DNA of 64,000 nucleotides from Isoperla grammatica (GCA_945910005.1 CAMDTW010000479.1:34602-98601); one strand, 5' to 3'; positions 1 through 11,734 are shown, counted from the stretch's first letter. The notes: generated from the sequence alone by a model not told the origin. Numbers and translations: made by a program.

Positions 1-200
1 CAGGTCGAGGAGGAAAAGTCAGACGAAATGCAGTCCACATCATCCCCACTCCCTTTTCCTCCCTCTTTCTCTATCCTGCCACTTGCCTCTTTCCTCCAAA
101 CAGACCCCTATTTCACCTTCATCTATCACCCACTCATTGTCTCGATTAGCCTCGTTGCAAAAATATGAGACGTTAAGCCCAAATATCTATCAATCTTAGC
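1..200 (+). mobile_element. SINE, body variant B, cut by window edge
   Basis: The copy reads from the conserved body (GGTCGAGGAGGAAAAGTC near base 3) to the family 3' end, GAGACGTTAAGCCC, followed by an ATC-rich tail. It is the only copy in the window in this orientation; all others read on the minus strand. The 5' head lies outside the window. The family is recognised here only by its many repeats in this window. Confidence 0.8.
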
Positions 201-505
201 AGATTATCTTGTAACCACTCATAAATAATTTTTAACTCCAGATTTGCATGCATAAAGACTTAGTGCCAGTTTTCACTTGTAAAAATCAAGACCGTATCAT
301 CAGCATAAGTTAAAATCTTCCCGATAATTTTAATATCACACATATCATTTATATATAACAAAAAGATCGGCCCCAGTACGGTTCCTTGTGGAACTCCATA
401 TTTAATTATGTTTGGTACACTCAAAGTGTTTTCAATTTTAACCATATCTTTTCAACTCGGTTTTTGGTACTAATCCACCTTGGATTATACCGGAACCGGT
501 TATGA

Positions 506-882
506 TTGATTGATTAATGGGGCTTAACGTCTCATATTTATGCAACGATGGCTAATCGAGACGATGAGCGGGTGATAATGAAGATGAGAAAGATAATAAT
601 GAAGAATAAAGCCACATCCGAATCAGATCCATTGTACGTCGCGTGAGTTGTCATACGGGAGTCCAGCAAGGGAGGGCAGGGCCAAGAGGGAGGAGAAATA
701 TTCAATGGGACAGTGGGGGGGAAAGGGGATTGGGGTGTGGACTGCACTTCGTCTGACTTCTCCTCCTCGACCAGTCCAGCTAGGGTGGCCCTACCAGAAG
801 CATATGCTTCCGCCGGCATAGCTCTCGGGATCAACAAAGCACGCAAACCTGCCCACCGCGATAAGGTAGCAGTCCCTGGGCA
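506..882 (-). mobile_element. SINE, variant A, full length
   Basis: A complete 377-bp copy, from the TTAAGCCCCATTAATCAATC-type tail (left) to the CAGGGACTGC head (right). It is flanked by a 14-bp target-site duplication GGAACCGGTTATGA at 492-505 and 883-896, as expected from LINE-driven retroposition. It sits within the plus-strand LINE and is younger than it. Confidence 0.9.
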
Positions 883-897
883 GGAACCGGTTATGAG

Positions 898-1755
898 ATT
901 TGATCTTTGTCGTTTTGATAAATTTTCTACTTTGGATTTAAAATTCAAAATTCACTTTCTGGAAATTTGCCATGAACACCGTGGGTTTACTTTGGTGTTC
1001 ACAGATGGCTCCAAATTGACAACAAGGTAGGATGTAGCTTTTATTGCTCCGCCTTAACTGAACAATTCAGGTTACACGACATGTGTTCAGTTTTCACCGC
1101 AGAGTTGGTCGCCATTCGCGAAGCTCTGAAATATATATCACGTTCTCCAAAGGGTAAGTTTTTAATTTGTTCGGATAGCATGAGTGGACTTCAAGCAATT
1201 TGTGTCATGTATTCCGTCCATCACTTGGTCCAAGACATTCAGTTTTATCTGGAGAAACTTAATTCGAGGAATTATACTATCGAATTTTGCTGGCTACCTG
1301 GACACGTGGGAATCGAAGGAAACGAATTGGCCGATCAGGCTGCAAAGGCAGCCTGTCAACATCGCCATGTTGACTTCTATATCGTCCATGTTCCAGATGT
1401 CAAGAGTTCGCTCAAACAAGTCATTTTAGATAAACAACAAGCTGCTTGGGACCAAGTGCAACTGAACAAGTTGCACAGTGTGATGCCTAAATTAATCAAT
1501 AAAGTCCGACCTCCAACTTCCCGTCTTTCTCGCCGGGAAGAGGTTGTGTTGGCACGGGCTCGCATTGGCCACACTCGTTTGACTCATGGCTATCTCCTCA
1601 CTAGAGAAAAAGTTGTCCCAAAATGTGACACTTGTGACGTTACTCTGACTGTACGTCACATATTGTCAGAATGTACCAAACATGATGTGTTGAAAACACA
1701 ATTAAAGCTTTCCCCGTTGTATGAAGAACTTTTATTATTCGAGAATTGTGATTAA
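898..1755 (+). pseudogene. LINE ORF2 C-terminus: RNase H domain and zinc knuckle
   Basis: RNase H removes RNA from RNA:DNA hybrids during target-primed reverse transcription. All four acidic positions are visible: Asp in FTDGSK (about 1005), Glu in FTAELVAIREAL (about 1100), Asp in CSDSMSGLQA (about 1170) and Asp in GNELADQAA (about 1320). A C-terminal CDTCD...RHILSEC motif near 1630-1675 fits the cysteine/histidine knuckle of I-type LINEs. A frameshift near 1027 separates the TDGS block from the rest, so the copy is inactive. From 1036 to the stop at 1755 the frame is open. Confidence 0.85.
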
Positions 1756-2326
1756 CTTTTAAAATTTCTTGTCCGCACACAGTTTTTCCAACAATTTTAA
1801 AAATTCATTACAACCAATTATAAATATAAAATAATATAAATTCATATAAAATTAAAACATAATTACTACTTTCATAGTTCCTTAATTACTTAGCTTGCAA
1901 AACACCATCTTGGTGGCGCAAAATGACCTTACTGGTTGAAGCGCCCTTAAACCCAATAAATTAAAAAAAAAACATTTTTTCTCGACCCGCAAGGTAACTT
2001 CGAAACAAATCAAGAGGCAACCCCCGAATACCCAATTTCTCTAGTTTTTGAATCAATATCTTGTGATCAACAGTATCAAAGGCCTTGGCCAGATCTAAAA
2101 AGACGGCCAATACCTTCTTGTTTCTATCAAGACTACTATACAAGTGGCTCGTTAATTGATATATTGCATCATCCGTGCTCATTCCGTGCCTGAAACCGTA
2201 CTGGTTTTGAGACATAATCGACACCGGACGTGTAAGTACACGTATACATGTAGTTATGATGAAATTATTCCTAGTTTTTTAGTTCGGTTTGGTGTCGATT
2301 ACATGAAATTACCATATTTTTGTCAG

Positions 2327-3309
2327 CAATTCCAACCCCCAACAGTTCGTGGCTGGATAATATCTATAAAGAGCATGCAAATGTTGTGGCCACACTTGAA
2401 AGCAGCTGGTTTCAAGTACCTCAACATGCGCGTGCTCAACCAGGATGGGCTTGAGAATTTGTTTGGGGAAATCCGTGTAAACGGTGCCCAAAACACAAAC
2501 CCAACATGTCCACAGTTTGTTGGGTCACTTAAGACAAGTGTTCTTAACAATCTGTCCAGCCAATGTTCTCGAGGTGCAAACTGTGAGGAAGACGAAGGCC
2601 AACTACTGAGCAACCTCATGTCTCTTGGAGATCAAAGATGTGCCCCTTCTTGAACCTCAGGTAAGGTTACCTACTAACATGAAACATAATATAGCCTACA
2701 TGTGGTAGACACGTACACTATGTGCATTTAATGTTTTTAAAACTGTTCTGTTTCTTAAAGGTTATGCGACCAAACGACCGCAGTGATACGGGCTTGCGAC
2801 TTCGAGACCTTCCAGTTACGGCCGAGGAGGTCTTGGTCTGCGGGTTGAGACGCCAACCGGTGGCGTATATCTGCGGATACATCGCAAAACGTGTGCTGGC
2901 CAAGGGGACTTGTACGGAGTGCAAGTTATCCCTGGTAACAAGTGACCTCACAGAGGACCACATGTTTATTTCTCTGCGCGAGTACAATATGCAGGCAGCC
3001 CACCTGCAGTACCCAACAAGAGATATGGTAACTGCCCTGGAACTCCTAATAGCTCTGTTTCGGGCTAATATCAGCGATCTCGCATACTTGCGAGATGTTG
3101 GCTGCAAGCTGAAGGAGATTTTCAAAGGAGGTGTGGACTTCAGTTGGATTGCCTGTGCCACACACAAAGAAGACATAGTGCATGCCATCCTCTTGCTATT
3201 TACCCGCATGTCGCTGCATACTTACTGCAAAAGGCGCAACAGAATGATGGCGGGGAGAGCAAGGGCTACGCGCAACCAAAAACGTATGAAGATAGTAAAA
3301 CAGCTGTGA
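2327..3309 (+). pseudogene. P-element/THAP9-like transposase, C-terminal exons
   Basis: Two exons are visible, 2327-2660 and 2761-3309, with an acceptor TTTTTGTCAG, a donor CAG|GTAAGG and a second acceptor TTCTTAAAG. Exon 1 carries GWIISIKSMQMLW and LNQDGLENLFGEIR, the block that supplies the last catalytic acidic residue in P/THAP9 transposases. It also carries NPTCPQF. Exon 2 carries PVAYICGYIAKRVL followed by a CTEC cysteine pair, another conserved block of this family. In the main frame exon 1 hits a stop at 2651; a one-base shift near 2622 reopens it to the donor. The N-terminal THAP and GTP-binding regions are absent. Call: decayed 3' half of a P-like transposon or THAP9-like gene. Confidence 0.75.
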
Positions 3310-3358
3310 GTAGGCCTATGTACCACATACCCACACATACAGTGAACGTGCTCTGGAC

Positions 3359-3412
3359 CCTTATGGTGGGTTAACAGCTACGCGTTGCGATCGAAGCGAG
3401 GGCGCGAGCTCC
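3359..3412 (+). repeat. Harbinger-like terminal repeat next to MADF gene
   Basis: The stretch starting CCTTATGGTGGGTTAACAGC and continuing with CTACGCGTTGCG closely matches, inverted, the sequence at 27433-27376 beside the Harbinger transposase. It faces inward, toward the MADF gene. It is probably the terminal inverted repeat of a PIF/Harbinger element. Confidence 0.55.
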
Positions 3413-3581
3413 AATCAGCGGCCGAGTTTCACGCGCAAACCTTCGCGCCAGACATGGTTCAAGTTTATGTTTTCTCGCGTCGCGTCTCCCCACGGCCACC
3501 TCGATTGATTGACATTCACGCTAGCATTTACGTACAACCAAGTGGCAGTGCTCTTGTCATGTTGTATTCAAACAAATAACA

Positions 3582-4100
3582 ATGGCCGACAGTCTAGAAG
3601 GTAATTTGGATTACGAGCTAGTTTTCGCTGTCGAAAAAGAGCCCTCTATCTGGGACGCTAGTAACCCGGGTTACAAGAACAGCGATGTCCGTGCTCTTGC
3701 ATGGACTTAAATATGCAGCAGCATCGGAGCAGGAGGTAAGCAAAACCATTCTCTAGCCCTAGTTTGGCCTAGGCCTGGGCCTACCTAACCTATACATGCC
3801 TAGGCCTATCTATTTAATTATGATTCTAATCAGTGATAGAACTGAAAGCTAGGAAATACAAGATATTTGATTAATTGTGAATTTAAAAACGTACACTCAT
3901 TTCATATTTTCGTGTTGGGTATTTTCAGATCGTGACGTGAAATATTGTCCTGCCAGGTTTAAGGCAATCCGAGATAAACTAGTCAGAAGGAACAAGAGCC
4001 TCCCCAGTGGATCGGGGGCTAAGGCACTGAAGCCATGGGGCCTGTCACCTTGCTTGGGGTTCTTGGCAGGAAGTGAGTTTGTAGACAGGGCCGGTTCGAG
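3582..4100 (+). pseudogene. MADF (Myb/SANT-like) accessory gene of a Harbinger element
   Basis: Exon 1 is 3582-3735 and exon 2 starts at 3929. The donor GGAG|GTAAGC and acceptor TTTTCAG join in matching phase. The product begins MADSLEGNLDYELVF and shows the MADF signature: PSIWDASNPGYKN near residue 22, then RFKAIRDKLVRRNKSLPSGSGA in exon 2. MADF/Myb-like proteins are the usual second gene of PIF/Harbinger elements and bring the transposase to DNA. An in-frame TAA at 3708-3710 interrupts exon 1. The gene start is the first ATG after the terminal repeat. A SINE sits just downstream. Confidence 0.7.
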
Positions 4101-4170
4101 TGATTTTCTCATGCATAAACGAGATCAATTTTTGCCCCCCCCCCCCCCCCCGCAAAAAGGTATGAGCTGA

Positions 4171-4413
4171 TTGATTGATTAATGGGGCTTAACGTCTCAT
4201 ATTTGTGCAACTATGGCTAATCGAGACGATGAGCGGGTGATAATGGAGATGGGAAAGATGATGATGAAGAATAAAGCCACATCCGAATCAGATCCATTGT
4301 ACGTCACGTGGGTCGTCATACGGGAGTCCAGCAAGGGAGGGCAGGGCCAAGTGCAAGGAGAAATATTCAGTGGGACAGTGGAGGGGGAGGGGGGGGGGGG
4401 GAGACAGGGTCTC
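4171..4413 (-). mobile_element. SINE, short variant with 11-bp target duplication
   Basis: The tail-to-body part of the SINE ends in a G-run. It is flanked by GTATGAGCTGA at 4160-4170 and 4414-4424. The usual head beyond the G-rich tract is missing, so the copy is 5' truncated. Confidence 0.85.
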
Positions 4414-4619
4414 GTATGAGCTGAGCTGTACCATTGCTGTACTTGGAAATTATATGCGTAATAGAAAAAAAAAAAATCAAACATTTTGTTCACAAACATT
4501 AACTTTTTATAGGTGCAAATGTTTTCTGCTGCCGAGTGTTAACATACAAACTACACTAGGCCTATTACAATTAGCCTCAATAGATTAATTAATTATACAT
4601 TAGGCCTATATATTAATAA

Positions 4620-5370
4620 AAACACTATAAATTAAGAACTGTGTTATCGTGGTTATTGCTTCATAGGCCTATAAGTAGATATTAATCATCATAAGTTAAG
4701 AGTAAGACACACCTTGATTACGGTATCAACTTGCCTTGTAGCAAAGGTTTCGCCCAAGTTACTAAAAGTTCACTTTTCTGGCCTTTAAAGATGCAAAGTC
4801 GCCAACAAGATCATCCATTTCAATTTCTTTTGCGATTTTCGTCTCTATTGATATCATTACTATGGTAAAATTACCAAGATTTGTGTTGTGTTATCCTTAA
4901 TATTGTGGAGAAGCTTGAAATATAATATTATTTAACTGTTTGATTAACCAGACCACCTACTGACGTAAAAAGTCGCCTTTAATACAATTTGTAGTAGGTA
5001 ATTCAAATCATAAAAAGCCGCCCCTGGACAAGTGCCGCCCTTAGCAGTCGATTACGCCTAAAACCGGCCTTGTATGTAAGTCTGTGCATACCTAGATGTG
5101 CATTTGGGCCTGCCAGCCTGCTTTTAACTGTTTGTTTGTTTGTTTTTAGCCTTGTTTTTATTACCTTCCAGTGGATCAAGTAACTGGGTCAAGCAACTGG
5201 ATGGAGCAAGTGGATCAAGCAACTGACCTACGCATAGTCTTAACTAACAACTAGTCTAACTGCTTACAACTCTACTAACCTGACACTAACTACTAACTAC
5301 TCTGGCATTTTTGACTGGGAAGATTAGATGCAGAAAGTGAGGGTGTACCTGGGTGAAATATATTTGGCTT
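4620..5370. other. AT-rich stretch, no gene recognised
   Basis: Scattered AGGCCTA words and short direct repeats of TGGATCAAGCAACTG near 5172-5226. No coding signal was found on either strand. Confidence 0.5.
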
Positions 5371-5372
5371 GC

Positions 5373-6625
5373 CAGCGTGCTAATAGTCCTTTGCATAACG
5401 CTCGAAAAAGGCCTGGTCGGTATAAAATTTGGGTCAAAGGATGACATATATCAAATGAAAGCTTGAGACGAGTACTTTTCAAAAAACCATGATATACCTC
5501 TGGCAAATCCAGCTTTCTATGTCAAAACCAGGGTCAAAAGTCAAATTTGTAATGTTTTTAATAATTTTTAATTTAATAATGAAACATGTTTGCAAGTTTA
5601 AAAATACTCTATTAGTAAGATAAATGTATAAAGTTTATTACAAAAAAATTAAATTACCTACTTACCTTTTTTGACCTTGATTGGGGTCAATTTCCTCAAA
5701 ATGGGTAATTTCTAAACTTTTCTTCGATTTATTGGCCAATATTCATTATATCAACGTAATTACTCATTAATACGTTAAAATGAATATTTCTTATTTTTAT
5801 CACATTGTTTTCACGGTATTCATTCAAAATGGTGGTCAAAGGTCAATGGGTAAGTATCGTCAAACTAGGTCTAGTAACTAAAATATTACTTGTGGGTACT
5901 CTAAAGACGCAGAATTTTAACTGCAATTACAATAACGAATAATAATATCATGTTTTAATCGTAAGAGAATGTAATTATCATATAACTTATAAACTACTTA
6001 AGATTGTTACTGAATTTCTAATTAATGTCCTCAGACATCAGGGTATTCTTAAATGGGTGTGCAACTGCAATAAAATACATTTTTAGAAAAGAGCATGACC
6101 ATGCTGAGATACGTGATATGATACTAGTATTATGTTATATCTACCTTAGCAGTCACTGTCCAAGTTGTCAGATTAATCACCTTCTGACTCACTGGAATTC
6201 TCATGCTGGCTACTGGTACTGGTACTGGTACTGGTACTGGTATTTGTACAATCCTTCAGCTTACAAGCGTGGGTACACTTTTATTGATTGGCCAAACACT
6301 CACATGTCGGCATCTTGCAAACACGGCAACAGTTACAGACTAGGAGATCCATAACGGTCAAAGGTACTGGAGCTCCAATCATCCACTCGTGGCTCAGATC
6401 TCCTTCTGCCGTGGTTTCCCATCCATAGTCACGCGGATTAGGAACATCAGGGTTGGCGTCCAAACAACGTATCCAGACCGCTGTTTGGTATAGTTAGCTC
6501 GCAGCCGCAGGATTTGAAGCAGTAGACAATCGTTTCAAGGTGGTAGCTGATTAGTCTTAATATCATCACATTTACTTTTAAAAAGCTCGTAGGGCAGCTG
6601 GTTGACGCTTGACTACCAAAAATCA
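5373..6625 (-). pseudogene. CXC-domain gene fragment, left arm of inverted repeat
   Basis: Bases 6625-6140 on the minus strand encode the C-terminal part of a protein. It has a LRANYTKQRS motif, then LDANPDVPNPRDYGWETTAEG, then a cysteine-rich tail CNCCRVCKMPTCECLANQ, resembling the Tesmin/TSO1 CXC zinc-binding module. A frameshift near 6465 and an in-frame stop in the CXC region (about 6282) break it. A GGTACT microsatellite (6216-6245) has expanded in the tail. Bases 6140-5373 match the 3' flank of the other arm. The same tail architecture occurs in uncharacterised dispersed invertebrate proteins, so this looks like a mobile or multicopy gene. Confidence 0.65.
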
Positions 6626-6721
6626 AACACACCTCGAAGATGTGTAAAAACTAGCGAGTTCGTTGGGATTCAAAGAATGTAATACCCTCCCTGACCTCCT
6701 GCACTGGTTGTGACAAAGGTT

Positions 6722-7973
6722 CAGGGGCGGACTGGCAGGTACGGAACTACGGAAACCTGTACGGGGCCCCCCGGGTGGGGGCCCCCTTGAGGGCCACCAC
6801 CCAACCCCTGAAAATATCTTACGCTATAGATTATGAAACAATATAGTAAGAAGAGCATAATATGTATCTCATATCAGTGAAAAGGGACACATGGAGTTAT
6901 ATAGACCATCTAGAAGTGCTACAAAGATTTCCGCTTTCTTCCTCAGAGCTTACTTTTTTATAGTTTAGTTTGAAATATAAAACATGCCAGTGCTGGAAAT
7001 TTCTTTAATTTAATTTTTTAAGTGGTGTCACAGTTCAGCATGTTGTTCGACACACCTATCATCATTTATCGATTTTTACACGTGTTTATATGCGTTCTAG
7101 ACAAATTAATAGGAAACAAGAACCTTCAAGATTTCTACTCGCTAGCTCGCTACTTCAGAGTGACTTTTGATAGTTTGCGAGTAAACTTTGTTATATCTGA
7201 AAGTACCATTTTGCCCATTTATAATAGAATAGGCTCATGTAAAAATGAAATAGAGTTTTTAAGTCGTGTGTCTTTACAAACCCACTTTCCGTAAAATAGC
7301 TGACTGAAAATCGGGTTGATCACGTGTCTATAAGCGTTCAAAATTTAAAAAGTCGAACTTTGTGGCAATATCTACCGGCGCCTACTAAAATCCGATCCAG
7401 CGCAGCACTAGCCATAAGATTACTTCTCAAATGACAGGATCGAACTCCTATCCTAGACCTATGACGTAAGAAATTATCAGTGTAATATTGACTTTACTTT
7501 AATTGTTTTTCATGATAGGATTTCGCCTCAAAATGCGTTTTAGTCCACTAAGCATCATGCAGGGCCGAAAATTTTTTCGCCTTCGGCGACGTTGCCTCCG
7601 GCGGCAGGGGCTTGGCACTCGACCCACCTACATACCCAGCTACAACACTCGTTCCACGAGTACAAATTACACGATGCGAGTGGACAACTAGCAGTTTATA
7701 TTTGTAGAGGGTTGGGAAACAATTTAGTTTGAAAGATACGATTGCCAGTTTTGGGAAAGGTTCTTCATCAATTTCGTTTTTGAAAGTGGTGTTCACAGTT
7801 CAACATGTTGTTCCACATAACTATCATCATTTTTCGATTTTTAAACGTGTTTATATGCGTTCTAACAAAATGGTAAGCTGAAAAATGTTCGCCTCCGGCG
7901 GCTGGGGCTTCGCCCCAGACCCCTTAAAGCTTCGCCAAGTCCCGGGGGCCCTTACCCCCCCAGTCCGCCTCTG
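6722..7973. mobile_element. hAT-like non-autonomous element 1
   Basis: The termini CAGGGGCGGACTGG and CCAGTCCGCCTCTG form an inverted repeat. The flanks are a perfect 8-bp duplication CAAAGGTT (6714-6721 and 7974-7981). An 8-bp duplication with CAG...CTG ends fits the hAT superfamily. There is no transposase. An 85-bp segment near 7025-7110 recurs near 7790-7872, so the inside contains a duplication. A GC hairpin module (GGCTTCGCCCC with GCCTCCGGCGGC) lies near the right end. Confidence 0.85.
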
Positions 7974-8256
7974 CAAAGGTTGGAATTCATAGTCGGCCAC
8001 TTAACCTAGAGGCACCCAATGTTGCTATGGATATGTTTTCTATATGGGAAATGACATGTATGAAACTGTTACCTTGTATGTTAAGAACGGGCGCATCCAG
8101 TGGCGGTTTTTGAGCTCAACATCAGGTGTGCAATTCCCCAAAACGAGGTGGCGCGGAACAGCTGGGGTCTGGGGCGAAGCCCCAGCCGCCGGAGGCAAAT
8201 TCGTCGTAGACGAATTTTTTTTGGGGGGGACTGTTAATTTTAATGGCCTAATGGCG

Positions 8257-8567
8257 CGTTTACATAACTGATTAGTGACTAACGACTAGCGACTAAGAGC
8301 GCGTTCATGAAACTGACTAGCCGCAACAGGCTTAACTCTCATTGGCTGACAGTGAGAATACTGCTCTCCGATTGGCTGTGACTAAGGACTTGACCAAGGA
8401 GTTGGGATGTCTTCAACTTCTTAGTCAAGTCAAGACAAACCTTAGTCACAGCCAATCGGAGAGCAGTTTTCTCACTGTCGGCCAATGAGAGAAGCCTGTT
8501 GCGGCTAGTCAGTTTCATGAACGCGCTCTTAGTCGCTAGTCGTTAGTCACTAGTCAGTTATGTAACG
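8257..8567. mobile_element. Foldback element with arms of about 135 bp
   Basis: Bases 8257-8400 and 8430-8567 are near-perfect reverse complements. Each arm contains CATAACTGA, GTGACTAACGACTAGCGACT and CTCCGATTGGCTGTGACT, leaving a loop of about 30 bases. Such long hairpins are typical of foldback/MITE elements. No clear target duplication was identified. Confidence 0.8.
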
Positions 8568-8697
8568 AACGAGTTCTAAGCCATATTTTTACACTAAATA
8601 ACGGTGAAATGTGCAGCTTAATCAGCTTAATTATCACCTTTAATCATCATCTTAATCACTAGTCACTACACAATGCCATTGCAACCATCCGAACGGT

Positions 8698-9110
8698 CAG
8701 TGGCGTATACACGGGGGGGAATGGGGGGGACAAAACCCCCCCCTTTTGCAAAGGAAACATGGAAAATGACCGCTTACATTTCAATAGACAGTATTTCAAT
8801 AGACAGTTAGATGTTTTACTTTATAATTATTGTATATTGTTGTAATTAAAAGCAAAAACAATACGAAAAATATGCAAATTATTGATTGAGGTTCCTTTTA
8901 TTAGCGGTGCTAAGGAGAAAATGCGTTGCCAGAAACTGAGTAATCTTGTTTCAGTTGGCCGCTGTAAAACGCACAGATTTGCACTAAAATGACCTTGACG
9001 AGAATTTTTTCGGGGGGCAAGCCCCCCGGAACCCCAATTATGTTTCGGCTCCACTATCTATAATATGGGTTGAAAACCCCCCCCTTTCCCAATTCCTGGA
9101 TACGCCACTG
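8698..9110. mobile_element. hAT-like non-autonomous element 3
   Basis: A 413-bp element with ends CAGTGGCGTATACACGG and GGATACGCCACTG, flanked by perfect 8-bp duplication CGAACGGT (8690-8697 and 9111-9118). It is inserted into element 2, so it is younger. Confidence 0.88.
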
Positions 9111-9550
9111 CGAACGGTATATGATATGCGCACTGCACCAATAAACAGTGGTTTCAACTTTCAAGAATCAAGCTTGAACTTGTAACAATGCGCCACGCCA
9201 CTCAGCGCTCCACTGACATTTGACACTGACTCACGACCAATCTCGAACTGCATGACCACACAGGCTCGCTCGCCAGTCGCTCGCATCGTCTATTTCCCGC
9301 TTCTTACTGCCTAATTTTGGTTTGCAAGTCATATTTTTATTTTTTATTTTTCCTGATTGATCAGGTGTGCAATTGTCACACCTTGCACACCGTAAAAACC
9401 GCCACTGGGCGCATCTATAGGTGTAGGGGACGGCTATGAGTTCCAACCTGAGTGAGCACATTCAGTGGTAAAGGGAAAAATAGAACTTTGAATATCATGA
9501 GAAAAAACTCGCATTTCTGTGTCAAGCTAAGCAAGATGGGTCAGGACTGG

Positions 9551-9836
9551 ATTGATTGATTAATGGGGCTTAACGTCTCATATTTATGCAACGATGGCTA
9601 ATCAAGACGATGAGCGGGTGATAATGAAGATGAGAAAGATGATAATGAAGAATAAAGCCACATCCGAATCAGATCCATTGTACGTCGCGTGAGTCGTCAT
9701 ACGGGAGTCCAGCAAGGGAGGGCAGGGCCAAGTGGGAGGAGAAGTATTCAATGGGACAGTGGGGGGGAAAGGGAATTGGGGTTTGGACTGCACTTCGTCT
9801 GACTTCTCCTCCTCGACCAGTCCGGCTTGGGTGGCA
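9551..9836 (-). mobile_element. SINE, variant A, head-truncated
   Basis: Tail (GATTGATTAATGGGGCTTAACG) through the CTTCTCCTCCTCGACCAGTC box. It stops abruptly where CXC-gene coding sequence begins (CGAAGAGTTTGTCTG). The SINE lies at the upstream edge of the right arm of the inverted repeat. Confidence 0.8.
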
Positions 9837-11163
9837 CTCGAAGAGTTTGTCTGTAAACTCTGCTCTTTGACCATGACTCTGTCATGCGTCAACCTGCTGC
9901 GCTACGAGCTTTTTAGAAGTAAGTGTGATGATATGAAGTCTAATCAGCTACCACCTTGTAACGATTGCTTACTGCTTCATATCCTGCGACTGTGAGTTAT
10001 CAACTAAACACGATCTATTGATACGTTGCTTGGAAGCCAACCCTGATGTTCCTGATCTGTGTGGCTATGGATGGAAAACCACGGCAGAAGGAGATCTGAG
10101 CAACGAGTGGATGATTGGAACTCCAGTACCTTTGACCGTTATGGATCTCCTAGCCTGTAACTGTTGCCGTGTTTGCAAGATGCCGACTTATGAGTGTTTG
10201 GCCAATCAGATGAAGTGTACCCACGCGTGTAAGCTGAAGGACTGTCCAAATATCGGTACCCAGCATGAGAATTCCAGTGAATCAGAATGATTAATCTGAC
10301 GACTTAAATTTTGAGTGATTTTGACTTCAATTTTGATTAATTTGACGACTAGACAGTGACTGCTAGGACAGATACCATATCATACTATCATAATCACGTA
10401 TCTCAGCATGGTCCTGCTCTTTTCTAAAAAATTTTTAGAAAAGAGCAAAATACATTTAATGTATTTTGTTGCAGTTGCACACCCATTCAAGAATACCCTG
10501 TTTCTGAGGACATTAATAAGAAATTCAGTAACAATCTTAAGTAGTTTATAAGTTACATGATAATTACATTCTCTCACGATTAAAACATTATATTGTTATT
10601 CGTTATTGTAATTGCAGTTAAAATTCTGCGTCTTTAGAGTACCCACAAGTAATATTTTAGTTACTAGACCTAGTTTGACGATACTTACCTATTGACCTTT
10701 GACCGCCATTTTGAATAAATACCGTGAAAACAATGTGATAACAATAGAAACTATTCATTATAACGTATTTATGAGTGAGTACGTTGATATAATGAATCTT
10801 GGCCAATAAATCGAAGAAAATTTAAAAATTAGCTATTTTGAAGAAATTGACCTCAATTAAGGTCAAAAAAGGCTAAATTGGTAATTTAATTTTTTTTAAA
10901 GAAACATAATACATTTACCTTACTAAAAGTGTATGATTTAACTTGCAAACATTTTTCATTATTTAATTAAAAATTATTAAACAAATTACAAATTTGACCT
11001 TTGACCCTAGTTTTGACATAGAAAGCTGGATTTGCCAGAGGTATATCATAGTTTTTTGAAAAGTACTCGTCTCAAGCTTTCATTTGATATATGTCATCCT
11101 TTGACCCAAATTTTATACCGTCATTCTCGTTGTGCAAAGGACTATAACAAATAGCGTACTAGT
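9837..11163 (+). pseudogene. CXC-domain gene fragment, right arm of inverted repeat
   Basis: Plus-strand copy of the left-arm gene. It starts with an EEFVCKLCSLTM-like stretch and NLLRYELFRSKCDD. After a disrupted segment (about 9990-10015) comes RCLEANPDVPDLCGYGWKTT. The complete cysteine-rich tail follows, with CNCCRVCKMPTYECLANQMK and CTHACKLKDCPN, to a stop at 10288-10290. The tail fits a Tesmin/TSO1-type CXC zinc-binding fold, usually DNA-binding. The shared 3' flank runs to 11163. This arm keeps the CXC region intact where the left arm has a stop. Confidence 0.65.
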
Positions 11164-11164
11164 A

Positions 11165-11730
11165 ACTATGCCTAGCCTACTACTGGTTTTGGACATGAGC
11201 TATCTTCTCATCAAGTAATACGTAAAAGATTCTGGTAAATTTTGCCAACTTTGTTTTGGAAAGAAAGTTCACATGTAGGATATCAATGTGTGCATGTGCA
11301 TGTCTAATGACTAGGGATGGGCAAAAATGTGTATTTCAGTAGGCCTAAACGTGTTTAAACTCTCTGTGAAAGGCATGTAAATGTTCGTACCTGCCTACCC
11401 AATAGATTTTGCACGTGAATTAGGGTGTACACTGAACAGATGCATTTCGTGTCCAATGTTGGTTCTGCGGTGCGCCATCAGCCAGCTATCATATGCTGTG
11501 TCCGGTCGCACACAGTGTGGGCGGCGTGCACAGGTCCATGCGTTTAATATTTAGAGGAAACCAGTAAACGTGTACACATATTGAAACGTACATTATTCCA
11601 TCCCTACTAACGACGGCATGCACATATCTCTATTTAATCAAAGTGTGACTTGAAGATAAGTTGCGATTGTTTAATTTTGTGTTGTTGAAATAATCATTTT
11701 AAAACTTTGAGGCTTTCATGGCCCGAGTCA
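11165..11730. other. No gene recognised
   Basis: Non-repetitive AT-rich DNA with scattered TAGGCCT words. No supported coding region, RNA or target duplication. Confidence 0.5.
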
Positions 11731-11734
11731 CAAT

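Larger units (their letters stand above)
447..1972 (+). mobile_element. 5'-truncated I/Jockey-like LINE with RNase H
   Basis: A 5'-truncated LINE lying inside the minus-strand RT above. It holds the RNase H and C-terminal part of ORF2, an AT-rich 3' UTR, the 3' end TGACCTTACTGGTTGAAGCG and an A-rich tail. The same 3' end recurs on the minus strand at about 40867-40922, 42071-42345 and 59788-59845, so the family has been active here. A SINE at 506-882 interrupts its 5' part. Confidence 0.8.
210..2222 (-). pseudogene. LINE reverse transcriptase fragment split by a later LINE insertion
   Basis: Two minus-strand pieces belong to one RT. Bases 2222-1974 encode a stretch with QYGFRHGMSTDDAI and FLDLAKAFDTVDHKIL (RT fingers and first catalytic Asp). 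Bases 446-260 continue with YGVPQGTVLGPIFLLYIND and YADDT (second catalytic block). The break falls between the FRSYLAGRE and KIENTLSV motifs, where an intact RT would be continuous. The interruption is a plus-strand LINE copy at about 447-1972. Only a fragment remains, with no endonuclease and no ORF1, so it is dead. The clade is not resolved beyond CR1/Jockey-like. Confidence 0.75.
8098..9407. mobile_element. hAT-like non-autonomous element 2, host to two other insertions
   Basis: Ends CAGTGGCGGTTTTTGAG and GTAAAAACCGCCACTG, with perfect 8-bp duplication GGCGCATC (8090-8097 and 9408-9415). It contains the GGGGCGAAGCCCCAGCCGCC hairpin module, the 8257-8567 foldback and a complete smaller hAT-like element at 8698-9110. 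No open reading frame of note. Confidence 0.85.
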
